From Bacillus infantis (lineage in GTDB: Bacteria > Bacillota > Bacilli > Bacillales > Cytobacillaceae): 64,000 nucleotides of DNA. The translations under genes and the position numbers were made by a program. The notes beneath the pieces were generated by a model, which was given only the letters and a program-made list of their open reading frames with translations, made no database searches and was not told the DNA's origin. Below, in pieces: positions 1 through 8,123 of this stretch. Numbering within the stretch: the stretch's first letter is position 1; every line of letters begins with the position of its first letter. The stretch covers positions 62,001 to 126,000 of the forward strand of contig NZ_JAIVAP010000002.1 of NCBI RefSeq assembly GCF_020171945.1. The letters run 5' to 3'.

Positions 1-22
1 CAGCGGGAAAGGGGAGAGATGC

Positions 23-751
23 ATGAAAGTGGGAACGATTAAAGAAATCATCAGGCACCCTGTCAAATCCTTTGGCGGTGAAAGTGTGGCAGAGACGCGG
101 CTGATGCCTTACGGGTTATATGGAGACAGGAGCCATGCTTTCCTGGACACGTCGAGGCCTGGAAGATTCCTGACCATTACCCAGGCTCCTGAAATGGCAA
201 CATTTTCGGCGTGTTTTTCAGGAAAGGAACAGGATAACATGTTTCCGGCAGTCATCATCAGGATGCCTGATGGAAGCAGCGTCAAATGGGGCGACTCTCG
301 CATACGGGAATATTTAGAAAACCTTACAGGCGTAAAAACTGAGCTGATCCAATACTCGCCAAAGAGTGTACCTTTAGGTCCCATAGAAGAGGAGCATCTC
401 CAGCTGGTTTCTGCCGCTTCATTGAAAAAACTCGGTGAAATGCTGGGCAGGGAAGTGGACCACCGGCGCTTCCGGCCCAATATAATCGTTGATATTGAAG
501 GGTCTGTTCCCTTTGCAGAAGAAAGCTGGTTTGGAAAAAAGCTGATCATCGGCAGCGGAGGATCGGCTATCAGGATTAAGCGGCATTGTGAAAGATGCCA
601 GATCATTACAGTCGATCCGGAGGATGCCGGTAAGGATGCCAGCCTTCTGAAAATGGTTGCCAAAGAAAGGAACAATCATTTCGGTATCTATGCTTCAGTA
701 TTGAGTACAGGCTTGATCCGAACAGGTGATGCAATCTATCTTGCAGATTGA
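23..751 (+). CDS. MOSC domain-containing protein (YcbX-like)
   Basis: 242-residue soluble protein. The N-terminus (residues 1-45, with the IRHPVKSFGGE and YGDRSHAF motifs) resembles the N-terminal beta-barrel part of MOSC proteins. The C-terminal MOSC domain holds the conserved RFRPNIIVD segment and a cysteine-rich motif, RHCERCQIITVD, near residues 188-200. MOSC domains bind molybdenum cofactor or sulfur-carrier cysteines in molybdoenzyme sulfuration and N-hydroxylated-compound reduction; the partner here cannot be told from sequence. The start at 23 follows a purine-rich AAGGGGAGAG site. The next genes form an unrelated ABC transporter unit, so the context does not refine its role. The fold assignment is fairly sure and the biochemical role is not. 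Confidence 0.82.
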   Translation: MKVGTIKEIIRHPVKSFGGESVAETRLMPYGLYGDRSHAFLDTSRPGRFLTITQAPEMATFSACFSGKEQDNMFPAVIIRMPDGSSVKWGDSRIREYLENLTGVKTELIQYSPKSVPLGPIEEEHLQLVSAASLKKLGEMLGREVDHRRFRPNIIVDIEGSVPFAEESWFGKKLIIGSGGSAIRIKRHCERCQIITVDPEDAGKDASLLKMVAKERNNHFGIYASVLSTGLIRTGDAIYLAD

Positions 752-803
752 TCGAGGAAACTTTTCCCTTCTCTTCTCCGTATATATATCGGGAGGGAAA
801 ACA

Positions 804-1517
804 ATGAAACTATTAACAGCGCAAATAAAACAGGCGGGATACAGCAAAGAGGCGCCATATCTGCAGGATATTCAATTTGAAGTCCATTCAGGAGAGCTGA
901 TCGGCCTTATCGGGGCGAATGGTGCAGGAAAGAGCACAACCATTAAAACGATTCTTGGCCTGATGGAATATACAGAAGGAGAAACCATTTTTAATGAAGG
1001 GATCAAATACTCTTATGTTCCCGAGCGGCCCATCTTTTATGACGAACTTACATTATGGGAGCATCTCGACTTTATCGCTGCAGTTGAAGAGCTCAGCGAT
1101 CAGGAATACAGGAAGCAGGCGGAGAGGCTGCTGGAGATTTATAAGCTGGCAGACTATGCACATGATTATCCCCATACATATTCAAAAGGAATGCAGCAGA
1201 AGGCCATGCTGGTCCTCTCCATGATCATCAATCCTTCTCTATATATCATTGATGAGCCTTTCATCGGCCTGGATCCAAATGCAACCAGGCTTTTCCTGGA
1301 ATCAGTCGAAAAGGAGCGCCAGAAGGGTGCAGGCATTTTGATGTCGACCCATGTTCTGGACACTGCCGAAAAGGTTTGCGACAGGTTTATAATCATTAAT
1401 AAAGGCAGGGTCGCGGCATCTGGGACCATGGATGAAATCAGGCAGAAATGCGGTTTGCCTGGCGGGTCGCTGTTTGACTGCTTCCACAAGTATTCAGAGG
1501 AGCATGAAAATGACTAG
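804..1517 (+). CDS. ythP: ABC transporter ATP-binding protein YthP (EcsA-like)
   Basis: 237-residue ATPase subunit of an EcsAB-type ABC transporter. It has a Walker A (GANGAGKSTT) near residue 37, a signature region YSKGMQQK near 135, and a Walker B with the catalytic glutamate (LYIIDEPFIGLD) near 155. An upstream ATG at 726 is in frame but has no ribosome site; ATG 804 follows GGGAGGG with good spacing and gives the usual family length. It overlaps the permease gene by 8 bases, so the two are translationally coupled. In B. subtilis the paralogous EcsAB pair affects regulated proteolysis and exoprotein secretion; the substrate of YthPQ is not known. Assignment as ythP rests on family resemblance and on gene order. 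Confidence 0.88.
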   Translation: MKLLTAQIKQAGYSKEAPYLQDIQFEVHSGELIGLIGANGAGKSTTIKTILGLMEYTEGETIFNEGIKYSYVPERPIFYDELTLWEHLDFIAAVEELSDQEYRKQAERLLEIYKLADYAHDYPHTYSKGMQQKAMLVLSMIINPSLYIIDEPFIGLDPNATRLFLESVEKERQKGAGILMSTHVLDTAEKVCDRFIIINKGRVAASGTMDEIRQKCGLPGGSLFDCFHKYSEEHEND

Positions 1518-2697
1518 CAGCAAGCTCCTTTTTAAAAGGCTTTCGGCAGAATGGAAATACCAGTACAGCGTCTTCAAATCAATTGCGGACTGGACCATCA
1601 TTCTTTATGTGGCGGTTCCTGCAGCAGTCATCTCTTTTTTCATATACAGGTCCTGGTGGACAGAAATGCCCGGGTGGATCTCAATGGTGCCGGCAGTTTT
1701 CCTGTTCCTTCCAGGCTATATAGCCTCATGGGGCGGCCATTACCGAACCTTTATCCAAGAGGCGGATAAAGTATTTCTTATAAAAAACAGGAAGCTTTAT
1801 TTTGGACTTAAAAAAGGAGCTTTCCTCTATTCTCTTCTGGCCGGAGCGTGCCAGGCAGCCTTGATAGCCATTCTGCTGCTTCCCTTTTTCATGGGGCATT
1901 ACGGCTTTACAATGCTATATGCCGTTTCCTATTTCCTGTTTTTCTTTTCCTGCAGAGTGTTTATAATGTGGCTGAAGCAAAAACTGAGAAAGATAGAAGG
2001 GAAGTTTTTAAGGGTATTATCCAATCTTGGAAGCTTTGTGCTGCTAAGCTGGGTGGTCCAGCTGATTTTTGCCTTGTGGCTCGGGGGAAATCTGCTGCTC
2101 TTTAATATGACTGCGTTCCTGCTGCTTGCCCTGGGAATATTCCTGTATAGCAGGATTCTGCCAAAAACGTCTGCCTTTGATAGTGAAGCGGCATTTGAGA
2201 GGGAAGAAAGAGTCAAATATACAGGTCTGATTTTCCAGCTTTCCTATGAGGTAGAGATGCCTTCGCCTTCCACAGTAAGAAAAAAGCCTTTTTTGTTCCG
2301 GCATTCAAAAAGGATATTCAGGAATAGGACAGTCTCCGCCGGATTTCTGGAAGTTTTTATTAAAGTATTCCTGCGCAGCCCGTCTTATTGGGCAAACTAT
2401 TTGAAAATCATATCACCTGCAGTGGCAGCGATAGTCATCATTCCGCCTATCTGGTTAAAAACGGTCATAGCCATCGGCTTCCTTATCATGATGTTTTCGT
2501 GGCTGCAGATGATCTGGGGGAAAATCACTATCTCCCATCCTCTCACCAAGAAATATGGTGAAAGGGATGCTTATTTTTCGGCACGGTCCAAAGCGGTATG
2601 GGTTCTCTTTCTTCTGTCCGTCATTCTTGTTATACTGGCGGCAGCGGGAGGACTTTGGCTGACAGGCCAGATGCCTGCTGGCAGCCCTTCTCTTTGA
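1510..2697 (+). CDS. ythQ: ABC transporter permease YthQ (EcsB family)
   Basis: 395-residue polytopic membrane protein of the EcsB family. The sequence begins with a short charged segment, SSKLLFKRLSAEWKYQYSVF, typical of EcsB proteins, followed by several hydrophobic segments in the first 230 residues, a hydrophilic region of about 60 residues, and a second group of membrane spans near the C-terminus. The start was set at ATG 1510 because the AGAGGAG site at 1496-1502 sits 7 bases before it; ATG 1504 is too close. It is the membrane partner of the preceding ATPase. No terminator is evident after it; a perfect TATAAT at 2723-2728 suggests pepV has its own promoter. Confidence 0.86.
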   Translation: MTSSKLLFKRLSAEWKYQYSVFKSIADWTIILYVAVPAAVISFFIYRSWWTEMPGWISMVPAVFLFLPGYIASWGGHYRTFIQEADKVFLIKNRKLYFGLKKGAFLYSLLAGACQAALIAILLLPFFMGHYGFTMLYAVSYFLFFFSCRVFIMWLKQKLRKIEGKFLRVLSNLGSFVLLSWVVQLIFALWLGGNLLLFNMTAFLLLALGIFLYSRILPKTSAFDSEAAFEREERVKYTGLIFQLSYEVEMPSPSTVRKKPFLFRHSKRIFRNRTVSAGFLEVFIKVFLRSPSYWANYLKIISPAVAAIVIIPPIWLKTVIAIGFLIMMFSWLQMIWGKITISHPLTKKYGERDAYFSARSKAVWVLFLLSVILVILAAAGGLWLTGQMPAGSPSL

Positions 2698-2801
2698 TTT
2701 AAGGTTTTTCTTTGAGATGATTTATAATGGAAGAGCGAAGGTGGTTTTATTATTCCGGCAGCAGCCTGGCTGTTTCCGGAATATACATAAGGAGGATTAC
2801 G

Positions 2802-4220
2802 ATGAAAAACATTGATTGGCAGAAAGAAATAGAAGAACGGGAGCCGGCTTTCCTGGCTGACACCCAGAAGCTTCTGCAAATCAGGAGCATCCTTGATGAG
2901 GAAAATGCGACTGAAGATGCCCCTCTGGGAAAAGAAGTCAAAGAAGCACTGGATTTTATGCTGGAGCTGGGCAGCAAGGACGGATTCTCTGTGAAAAACA
3001 CCGGCAATGTTGCAGGACATATTGAATTTGGAAATGGAGAAGAAATCGTCGGGATCCTTTGCCATGTCGATGTTGTTCCTGAAGGTGACGGATGGACAAG
3101 CGATCCTTTTGCTGCAGAAATAAGGGATGGAAAGATATTTGCACGCGGGGCGCTTGATGATAAAGGGCCTACGATGGCCGCTTATTATGCTATGAAAATA
3201 GTCAAGGAGCTGGGACTGCCGCTAAGCAAAAAAGTGCGGATGATTGTCGGCACGGACGAAGAAAGCGACTGGCGCTGTGTGGACCATTATTTTAAGCACG
3301 AGCAGATGCCCGATATCGGTTTTGCCCCTGATGCTGATTTTCCGATCATCTATGCAGAAAAAGGGATTTCCGACTTTGACCTTGTTCAGGAAAGCACGGC
3401 AGAAAACCAGGATGGCGATGTCAAAGCAGAAGTTGCTTCTTTCCAGTCTGGCCGAAGATACAACATGGTCCCTGACTATGCTAAAGCATCCCTGCTTGTC
3501 CATCATGAACAGACAGAGGTGCTGCAGCGGTTTGTCGATTTCCAGAAGCAGCATGACCTGAAGGGCAGCTATCATGTAGATAATGGTGAGTTGATTCTTG
3601 AGGTTGAAGGAATTTCTGCACATGGAATGGAGCCTGATAATGGGAAGAATGCGGGCTTATATTTAGCGAAATTCCTTTCAGAGCTTTCGATTGATTCAAA
3701 GGCAGCCCAATTTTTCAGCTTTGCTGACCGCTATTTCTTTAAGGATTCACGCGGCAGGCAGCTTGGAGCGGCCTGCTCTGACGATATCACAGGCGATCTG
3801 ACCATTAATCTTGGCAAGATGAGCTATACACAGGCAGAAGGCGGACGGCTTGGATTGAATCTCCGCTATCCTGTCACCAATGATATGGCCTTAACCAAGG
3901 AAACCGTCATGGCTGCCGCTGGAAAAGAAGGTTTCCGCCTCGAAAACTTTACAGATTCCAAGCCGCATCATGTGGATGAAGATACTTTCCTTATCCAGAC
4001 GCTGAAAAAAGTGTATGAGGAGCAGACTGGAGATGAAGCCAAGCTCATCTCGATCGGCGGAGGAACGTATGCCCGTTCGCTAAAGGCAGGTGTCGCTTTT
4101 GGCCCATTATTCCCTGACAGGGAGGACATTGCCCACCAAAAGGATGAATATATGTTTATTGAGGACCTGGTGAAAGCTGCAGCCATCTATGCCCAGGCTA
4201 TTTACGAGCTGGCGAAGTAA
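2802..4220 (+). CDS. pepV: M20 family dipeptidase PepV (YtjP)
   Basis: 472-residue zinc metallopeptidase that cleaves dipeptides in the cytoplasm. The metal-binding motifs of the M20/PepV family are visible: GILCHVDVVPEGDGW (His and Asp, near residue 83), GALDDKGP (bridging Asp, near 115) and GTDEESDW (catalytic Glu-Glu, near 150). A late histidine lies in the GGGTYAR / FGPLFP region. ATG 2802 follows AAGGAGG with ideal spacing; the longer upstream reading frame has no ribosome site. It is followed after 44 bases by the D-amino-acid transaminase, a pairing common in Bacillus, and the two probably share a transcript that ends at the hairpin at 5145-5188. Confidence 0.93.
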   Translation: MKNIDWQKEIEEREPAFLADTQKLLQIRSILDEENATEDAPLGKEVKEALDFMLELGSKDGFSVKNTGNVAGHIEFGNGEEIVGILCHVDVVPEGDGWTSDPFAAEIRDGKIFARGALDDKGPTMAAYYAMKIVKELGLPLSKKVRMIVGTDEESDWRCVDHYFKHEQMPDIGFAPDADFPIIYAEKGISDFDLVQESTAENQDGDVKAEVASFQSGRRYNMVPDYAKASLLVHHEQTEVLQRFVDFQKQHDLKGSYHVDNGELILEVEGISAHGMEPDNGKNAGLYLAKFLSELSIDSKAAQFFSFADRYFFKDSRGRQLGAACSDDITGDLTINLGKMSYTQAEGGRLGLNLRYPVTNDMALTKETVMAAAGKEGFRLENFTDSKPHHVDEDTFLIQTLKKVYEEQTGDEAKLISIGGGTYARSLKAGVAFGPLFPDREDIAHQKDEYMFIEDLVKAAAIYAQAIYELAK

Positions 4221-4264
4221 AAAGAAAAAGCATAGGCTGAATATTGTATAGGGGAGGAACTGAA

Positions 4265-5140
4265 GTGGAATATGCAATCCTGAATGGGGAATTGATCGAA
4301 CGCAAGGATGCCAAGGTTGACATTGAAGACAGAGGCTATCAGTTTGGCGATGGTGTCTATGAGGTAATCAGAGTATATAACGGCAAAATGTTTACAGCTG
4401 AGGGCCACCTGAACAGGCTGTCTGAAAGCTGCGAAAAGATCGGACTGAACCCTGGTTATACAAAGGAAGAGCTCAAAACAAAACTGGAGGAGCTGATCGG
4501 GAAAAACAAAATTGATTTCGGAACAGTCTACCTTCAGTATTCAAGGGGCATTTCACCAAGGAACCACGCCTTTCCCGGCGGTGACGTCCCTGCTGCTTTC
4601 GTGGCCTATACCCGTGAAGCCGCGCGGCCGGAGGATAATATGAAATCCGGAATCAAAGCTATCCTGACTGAAGATATCCGCTGGCTCCGCTGCGATATTA
4701 AAAGCCTTAACCTGCTCGGCAATCTGCTGGCCAAGCAGAAGGCGGCCCAGTCCGGCTGCTTTGAAGCCATCCAGCACAGGGGAGATATAGTGACCGAGGG
4801 CAGCTCATCTAATGTCTTCATCGTAAGCGAAGGCAAACTGGTGACACATCCGGCTGATAATTTCATCCTTAACGGGATATCACGGCAAAAAGTGCTCGAG
4901 ATTTCCCGGGAGAATGATATCCCTTATGAGGAGAAGACTTTCACGATTGATGAACTCCTGGGTGCAGATGAGATCTTCATTTCCAGCACAACGGCTGAAG
5001 TGATGCCGGTCGTCGGGATCGACGGCAGCCCTGTAAAGGACGGAAAGACAGGAAAGCTGACGCAGAAGCTGCAGGGCCTTTTCCTTGAAAAAATTGAAAA
5101 GGAATGCGGAAGCATTCAAACCGGTGCTTTGAACAGCTGA
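4265..5140 (+). CDS. dat: D-amino-acid (D-alanine) transaminase
   Basis: 291-residue fold-type IV PLP enzyme that converts D-alanine and 2-oxoglutarate to pyruvate and D-glutamate, supplying D-glutamate for cell wall synthesis. EDRGYQFGDGVYEV near residue 24 is diagnostic of the family, and the PLP-binding lysine lies in DIKSLNLLGN near residue 145. The GTG start at 4265 is chosen because GGGGAGG sits 8 bases upstream and the resulting N-terminus aligns with known Bacillus DAATs; the ATG at 4244 lies upstream of that ribosome site. It is probably cotranscribed with pepV. EGSSSNVF near 180 is the conserved cofactor-phosphate loop of class IV aminotransferases. Confidence 0.93.
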   Translation: MEYAILNGELIERKDAKVDIEDRGYQFGDGVYEVIRVYNGKMFTAEGHLNRLSESCEKIGLNPGYTKEELKTKLEELIGKNKIDFGTVYLQYSRGISPRNHAFPGGDVPAAFVAYTREAARPEDNMKSGIKAILTEDIRWLRCDIKSLNLLGNLLAKQKAAQSGCFEAIQHRGDIVTEGSSSNVFIVSEGKLVTHPADNFILNGISRQKVLEISRENDIPYEEKTFTIDELLGADEIFISSTTAEVMPVVGIDGSPVKDGKTGKLTQKLQGLFLEKIEKECGSIQTGALNS

Positions 5141-5144
5141 AAAA

Positions 5145-5188
5145 AACCGGCCAGGCACTCCAGATCGGGAGGCTTGGCCGGTTTCTTT
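5145..5188. terminator. Bidirectional terminator between dat and ytkP
   Basis: Inverted repeat AACCGGCCA / TGGCCGGTT with an A-run on the left and TTTCTTTTC on the right, lying between two convergent genes. It can serve dat on the plus strand and the cysteine synthase gene on the minus strand. Confidence 0.85.
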
Positions 5189-5221
5189 TCATATAAAGCT
5201 GTTTCAGTCATTTACTTCATC

Positions 5222-6154
5222 TTACTCAAATCGGAACAGGTCGCTGGAAAGGTATCTTTCCCCGGTATCACAGACGATGAAGACGACAACATCTTCCGGT
5301 GTGAGCCTTTTGGCGACTTCAATGGCCGCAAAGCAGGCTGCCCCTGAGGAAGGGCCGACAAGGATACCTTCCTCCCTGGCGAGCCTCCTTGTAGTGTCAT
5401 AAGCTTCTTCGTCCTTGATCTGGTGGATTTCATCGTAAACATCCTGATTAAGGATTTCAGGGATAAAGCCGGGGCTGGTACCGACAAGCTTATGCTTCCC
5501 TGGCTTCCCTCCTGAAAGGACTGGAGAGCCCTTCGGTTCGACAACGTGGACCTCAAGACCCGGATATTTCTCTTTCAGCACCTCTCCGGTTCCGGTGATC
5601 GTTCCGCCTGTGCCTGCAGTTGCGACGAAAGCAGACAGGGGCTTTCCAATCTGTTCCATCCCATCAATGATTTCAAGTGCGGTTGATGTTCTGTGGGCAT
5701 CAGGGTTTGCTTCGTTATCAAACTGCATCGGGACAAAGCTGTCCGGGATTTCCTCTGCAAGCTCCAGCGCTTTTTTGATCGATCCCGGCATCTTTTCATC
5801 ACCCGGTGTGAGGACCACTTCCGCCCCATACGCTTTCAGCAGATTGATCCGTTCGAGGGTCATTGTGTCAGGCATGACAAGGATGGCCTTATAGCCGCGT
5901 GCTGCTGCATTCATCGCAAGGCCGATCCCCGTATTCCCGCTTGTAGGCTCAATGATGGTCGAGCCCTCTTTCAGCCTTCCTTCTTCCTCTGCTTTAATGA
6001 TCATATTAAAAGCTGCCCGATCTTTGACGCTTTTGCTCGGGTTGTAAAATTCGAGCTTAGCATAAATGGCTGCCCCATTCTCTGGAGCCAGCCTGTTCAG
6101 CTTCACGAGCGGCGTGTCGCCAATCAAGTCAGACAGGTTATCTACAACCTTCAT
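5222..6154 (-). CDS. ytkP: Cysteine synthase family protein (YtkP)
   Basis: 310-residue fold-type II PLP enzyme, O-acetylserine sulfhydrylase family. The PLP lysine lies in NPSKSVKDRAAF near residue 42, the substrate loop is PTSGNTGIG near 70, and the phosphate-binding TAGTGGTITG is near 175. The start at 6154 follows GGAAAGGAAGAG; an in-frame upstream extension has no ribosome site. It is the only minus-strand gene in the first 11 kb and is divergent from thpR. In B. subtilis this locus encodes YtkP, a cysteine synthase paralogue separate from the main CysK. Whether the present protein is the main or an accessory enzyme cannot be decided from this window. Confidence 0.88.
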   Translation of the reverse strand: MKVVDNLSDLIGDTPLVKLNRLAPENGAAIYAKLEFYNPSKSVKDRAAFNMIIKAEEEGRLKEGSTIIEPTSGNTGIGLAMNAAARGYKAILVMPDTMTLERINLLKAYGAEVVLTPGDEKMPGSIKKALELAEEIPDSFVPMQFDNEANPDAHRTSTALEIIDGMEQIGKPLSAFVATAGTGGTITGTGEVLKEKYPGLEVHVVEPKGSPVLSGGKPGKHKLVGTSPGFIPEILNQDVYDEIHQIKDEEAYDTTRRLAREEGILVGPSSGAACFAAIEVAKRLTPEDVVVFIVCDTGERYLSSDLFRFE

Positions 6155-6382
6155 AAAACTCTTCCTTTCCAAAAATAATAATAAAGCTATTTTGCATTCC
6201 TTCAGCAAATCTCATGCAAAAGGAGGGGAACTAAATGATTTTCTTTTTATACTGTGCCCCATAATCATACCTAAAAGGAGGGAAGGCTATCAAATCTTAA
6301 GGATTATCCGGCAGCTTTTTGTTCCCGGAAGTACAAATTTTGTTAAAATAAATAGAAATGTCATGGAAAGGGCGTTTTAGGG

Positions 6383-6940
6383 ATGCAAACACATTATTTT
6401 TTTGCTGTACGGCTGCCTGATGATGCTAAAGAAAGACTGAAGCAGAAATGCGGAGCGGCAGCAGAAATGCTTGAATTTCAGAAATGGGTCCATTATCTGG
6501 ATTATCATATTACTCTGGCCTTCCTTGGCAATGCAGGGAAGGACAAGCTGCAGCATGCAGCAGGCCTTGTCAGGAAAGCGCTACGGGAAGAAGAGGCCTT
6601 CAGCCTTTCCACCTCAAAGTTCGGTGTCTTCGGAAAGCCGGATCAGCCAAGGATCTTTTGGGCGGACACAGCTGCCGGGCCCAGGCTTGCCGAGGTAAGG
6701 CAGAAAGTATTTGATGCCTGTACAGAAGCAGGCTTTCAGCTGGAAACCCGGCCTTTTAAGCCGCATATCACTCTGGCAAGGAAGTGGGCAGGCAGCAGCC
6801 CTTTTGACCCGGCCCTTTTGGAAAATGAATCTTTTTTAACAGAAAGAATCTCATTTCCTGCCGCAGAAGTGGTTTTATATCAGACGCATATGGATAGAAG
6901 TCCTAAATACGAAGCAATCGAGGTTTATACACTGAAATAA
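6383..6940 (+). CDS. thpR: RNA 2',3'-cyclic phosphodiesterase (YtlP)
   Basis: 185-residue member of the 2H phosphoesterase superfamily. Both catalytic HxTx motifs are seen: YHITLAFLG near residue 44 and PHITLARKW near 130. The family opens 2',3'-cyclic phosphate ends of RNA and was once called 2'-5' RNA ligase. The start at 6383 is preceded by AGGG at short spacing, so the ribosome site is modest. It is followed after 29 bases by ytlQ, suggesting a two-gene unit. Length and motif spacing are normal. Confidence 0.92.
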   Translation: MQTHYFFAVRLPDDAKERLKQKCGAAAEMLEFQKWVHYLDYHITLAFLGNAGKDKLQHAAGLVRKALREEEAFSLSTSKFGVFGKPDQPRIFWADTAAGPRLAEVRQKVFDACTEAGFQLETRPFKPHITLARKWAGSSPFDPALLENESFLTERISFPAAEVVLYQTHMDRSPKYEAIEVYTLK

Positions 6941-6969
6941 AATACAAGGAAACAAGGAAGGCAGAGGGA

Positions 6970-7929
6970 ATGGGACAGTTAATAAAGCTACAGGATTATA
7001 TTTCACGCTATGAACAGGATATCTTTTTATATCCTTCCAGATATGTCCGATTGAAAAAGCAGCGGTGGAGTCAGCTTTTGGACGCATGGGAAAAAAACGA
7101 TGGGCGGTTTTTCGGCCCTGAACCGGGAGAAGCAGCAGATGATTGGAAGCTGGAAGAAAAGCAGCCCCTGTCAGAGAGGATCAAGGGAATATTCAGCATG
7201 AAAAGGAAGCCGGAGGAGCCTGAACAGCTGCCGGTTCCAGAAAAGGAAGTGGAAGAGAAGCTCGAATTTGATCCTCAGTTTGCCTCAAGGCCGGATACGG
7301 CAGACGAATTGAAGCAGCAATTCCTGGATCAGCTTTTTAAATTTCAAATGAAGTGGGCGAGCTCGACCATCATGGAAAAATCATTTGTTCAAAGATCTTT
7401 TTTCTATAATCCCGAGCTCCGCTTCCTCCTTCAGCGTTTTCCGGACACCTATCTGCTCCTTTATAAGCCTGTATTCCGTTTGAAAAAAGCGCCTGTGGAG
7501 GCAGAATCGGTCTTTATTACGCCGACTGGGGCATATTGCCTTTCCTTTATGGAAGAAGATGAGCAGGCTGTTTTCATCGGTTCCAAGGAGCATTTCTGGT
7601 TAAAAAGGACAGGAAAGGAAGAAAAGAAAATACTGAATCCGCTCATCGCCCTGGACCGGACAGAAAAAATTGTAAAGAGCATTTTTCAAATGTATGAAAT
7701 CGATTTCCCGGTACATAAAGTATTAGTAAGCCGGAAAGGCTATTTTGATTATCCGAATGTGCCATATGGGGTGGAGCTGATTGAGAAGCGGGGATTCGAG
7801 GAATGGTTTGAAGCTATGAGGAATAACACATCCCCCATCAAGCATATCCAGCTTAAAAGCGCGCAGATCCTCCTGCAATATTGCCAGACAACCTGTGTGA
7901 AACGTCCGGAATGGGGAGAATCGGAATAA
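6970..7929 (+). CDS. ytlQ: YtlQ family protein, NERD-like (nuclease-related) domain
   Basis: 319-residue soluble protein occupying the position of B. subtilis ytlQ, directly after thpR. The first 100 residues are charged, with a Glu/Pro-rich linker near 70-100. The central and C-terminal part, with VFITPTGAYCLSF near residue 180 followed by a region containing NPLIALDRTEKIVKSIF, resembles a nuclease-related (NERD) domain, but the acidic and lysine residues expected of an active nuclease are not clearly present, so it may be non-catalytic. The start is preceded by AAGGAAGGCAGAGGG. The function is unknown. The family assignment rests on context and overall similarity. Confidence 0.7.
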   Translation: MGQLIKLQDYISRYEQDIFLYPSRYVRLKKQRWSQLLDAWEKNDGRFFGPEPGEAADDWKLEEKQPLSERIKGIFSMKRKPEEPEQLPVPEKEVEEKLEFDPQFASRPDTADELKQQFLDQLFKFQMKWASSTIMEKSFVQRSFFYNPELRFLLQRFPDTYLLLYKPVFRLKKAPVEAESVFITPTGAYCLSFMEEDEQAVFIGSKEHFWLKRTGKEEKKILNPLIALDRTEKIVKSIFQMYEIDFPVHKVLVSRKGYFDYPNVPYGVELIEKRGFEEWFEAMRNNTSPIKHIQLKSAQILLQYCQTTCVKRPEWGESE

Positions 7930-7961
7930 GGCTGCCAAAAAATATATGCCCGGGCAGCTTT

Positions 7962-8028
7962 CTAAAGGTTTTGTTAGTGTTTTATGAGGAATTCTGGCTC
8001 ATTCGTGTAAAACGCTGTTTAGCCAGCC
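7962..8028. repeat. Partial copy of a small inverted-repeat element
   Basis: This segment has TGTTAGTGT, ten variable bases, then a nearly identical GGCTCATTCGTGTAAAAC block shared with the longer elements at 28689-28818 and 34255-34369. The inverted right half is missing, so it looks like a truncated copy. It lies in the 194-base gap between ytlQ and amyX, just after an imperfect hairpin (GGCTGCC / GGGCAGC at about 7930-7958) that has no T-run. Confidence 0.6.
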
Positions 8029-8123
8029 TTAAAAAATGCCCTGGGCAAGGTTTGGGGCAGCCTGTATTACAGGTAATAAGGAAGTACTCGGAGGATAGCC
8101 GAGAAGAGAAGCGGAGTGAGACG

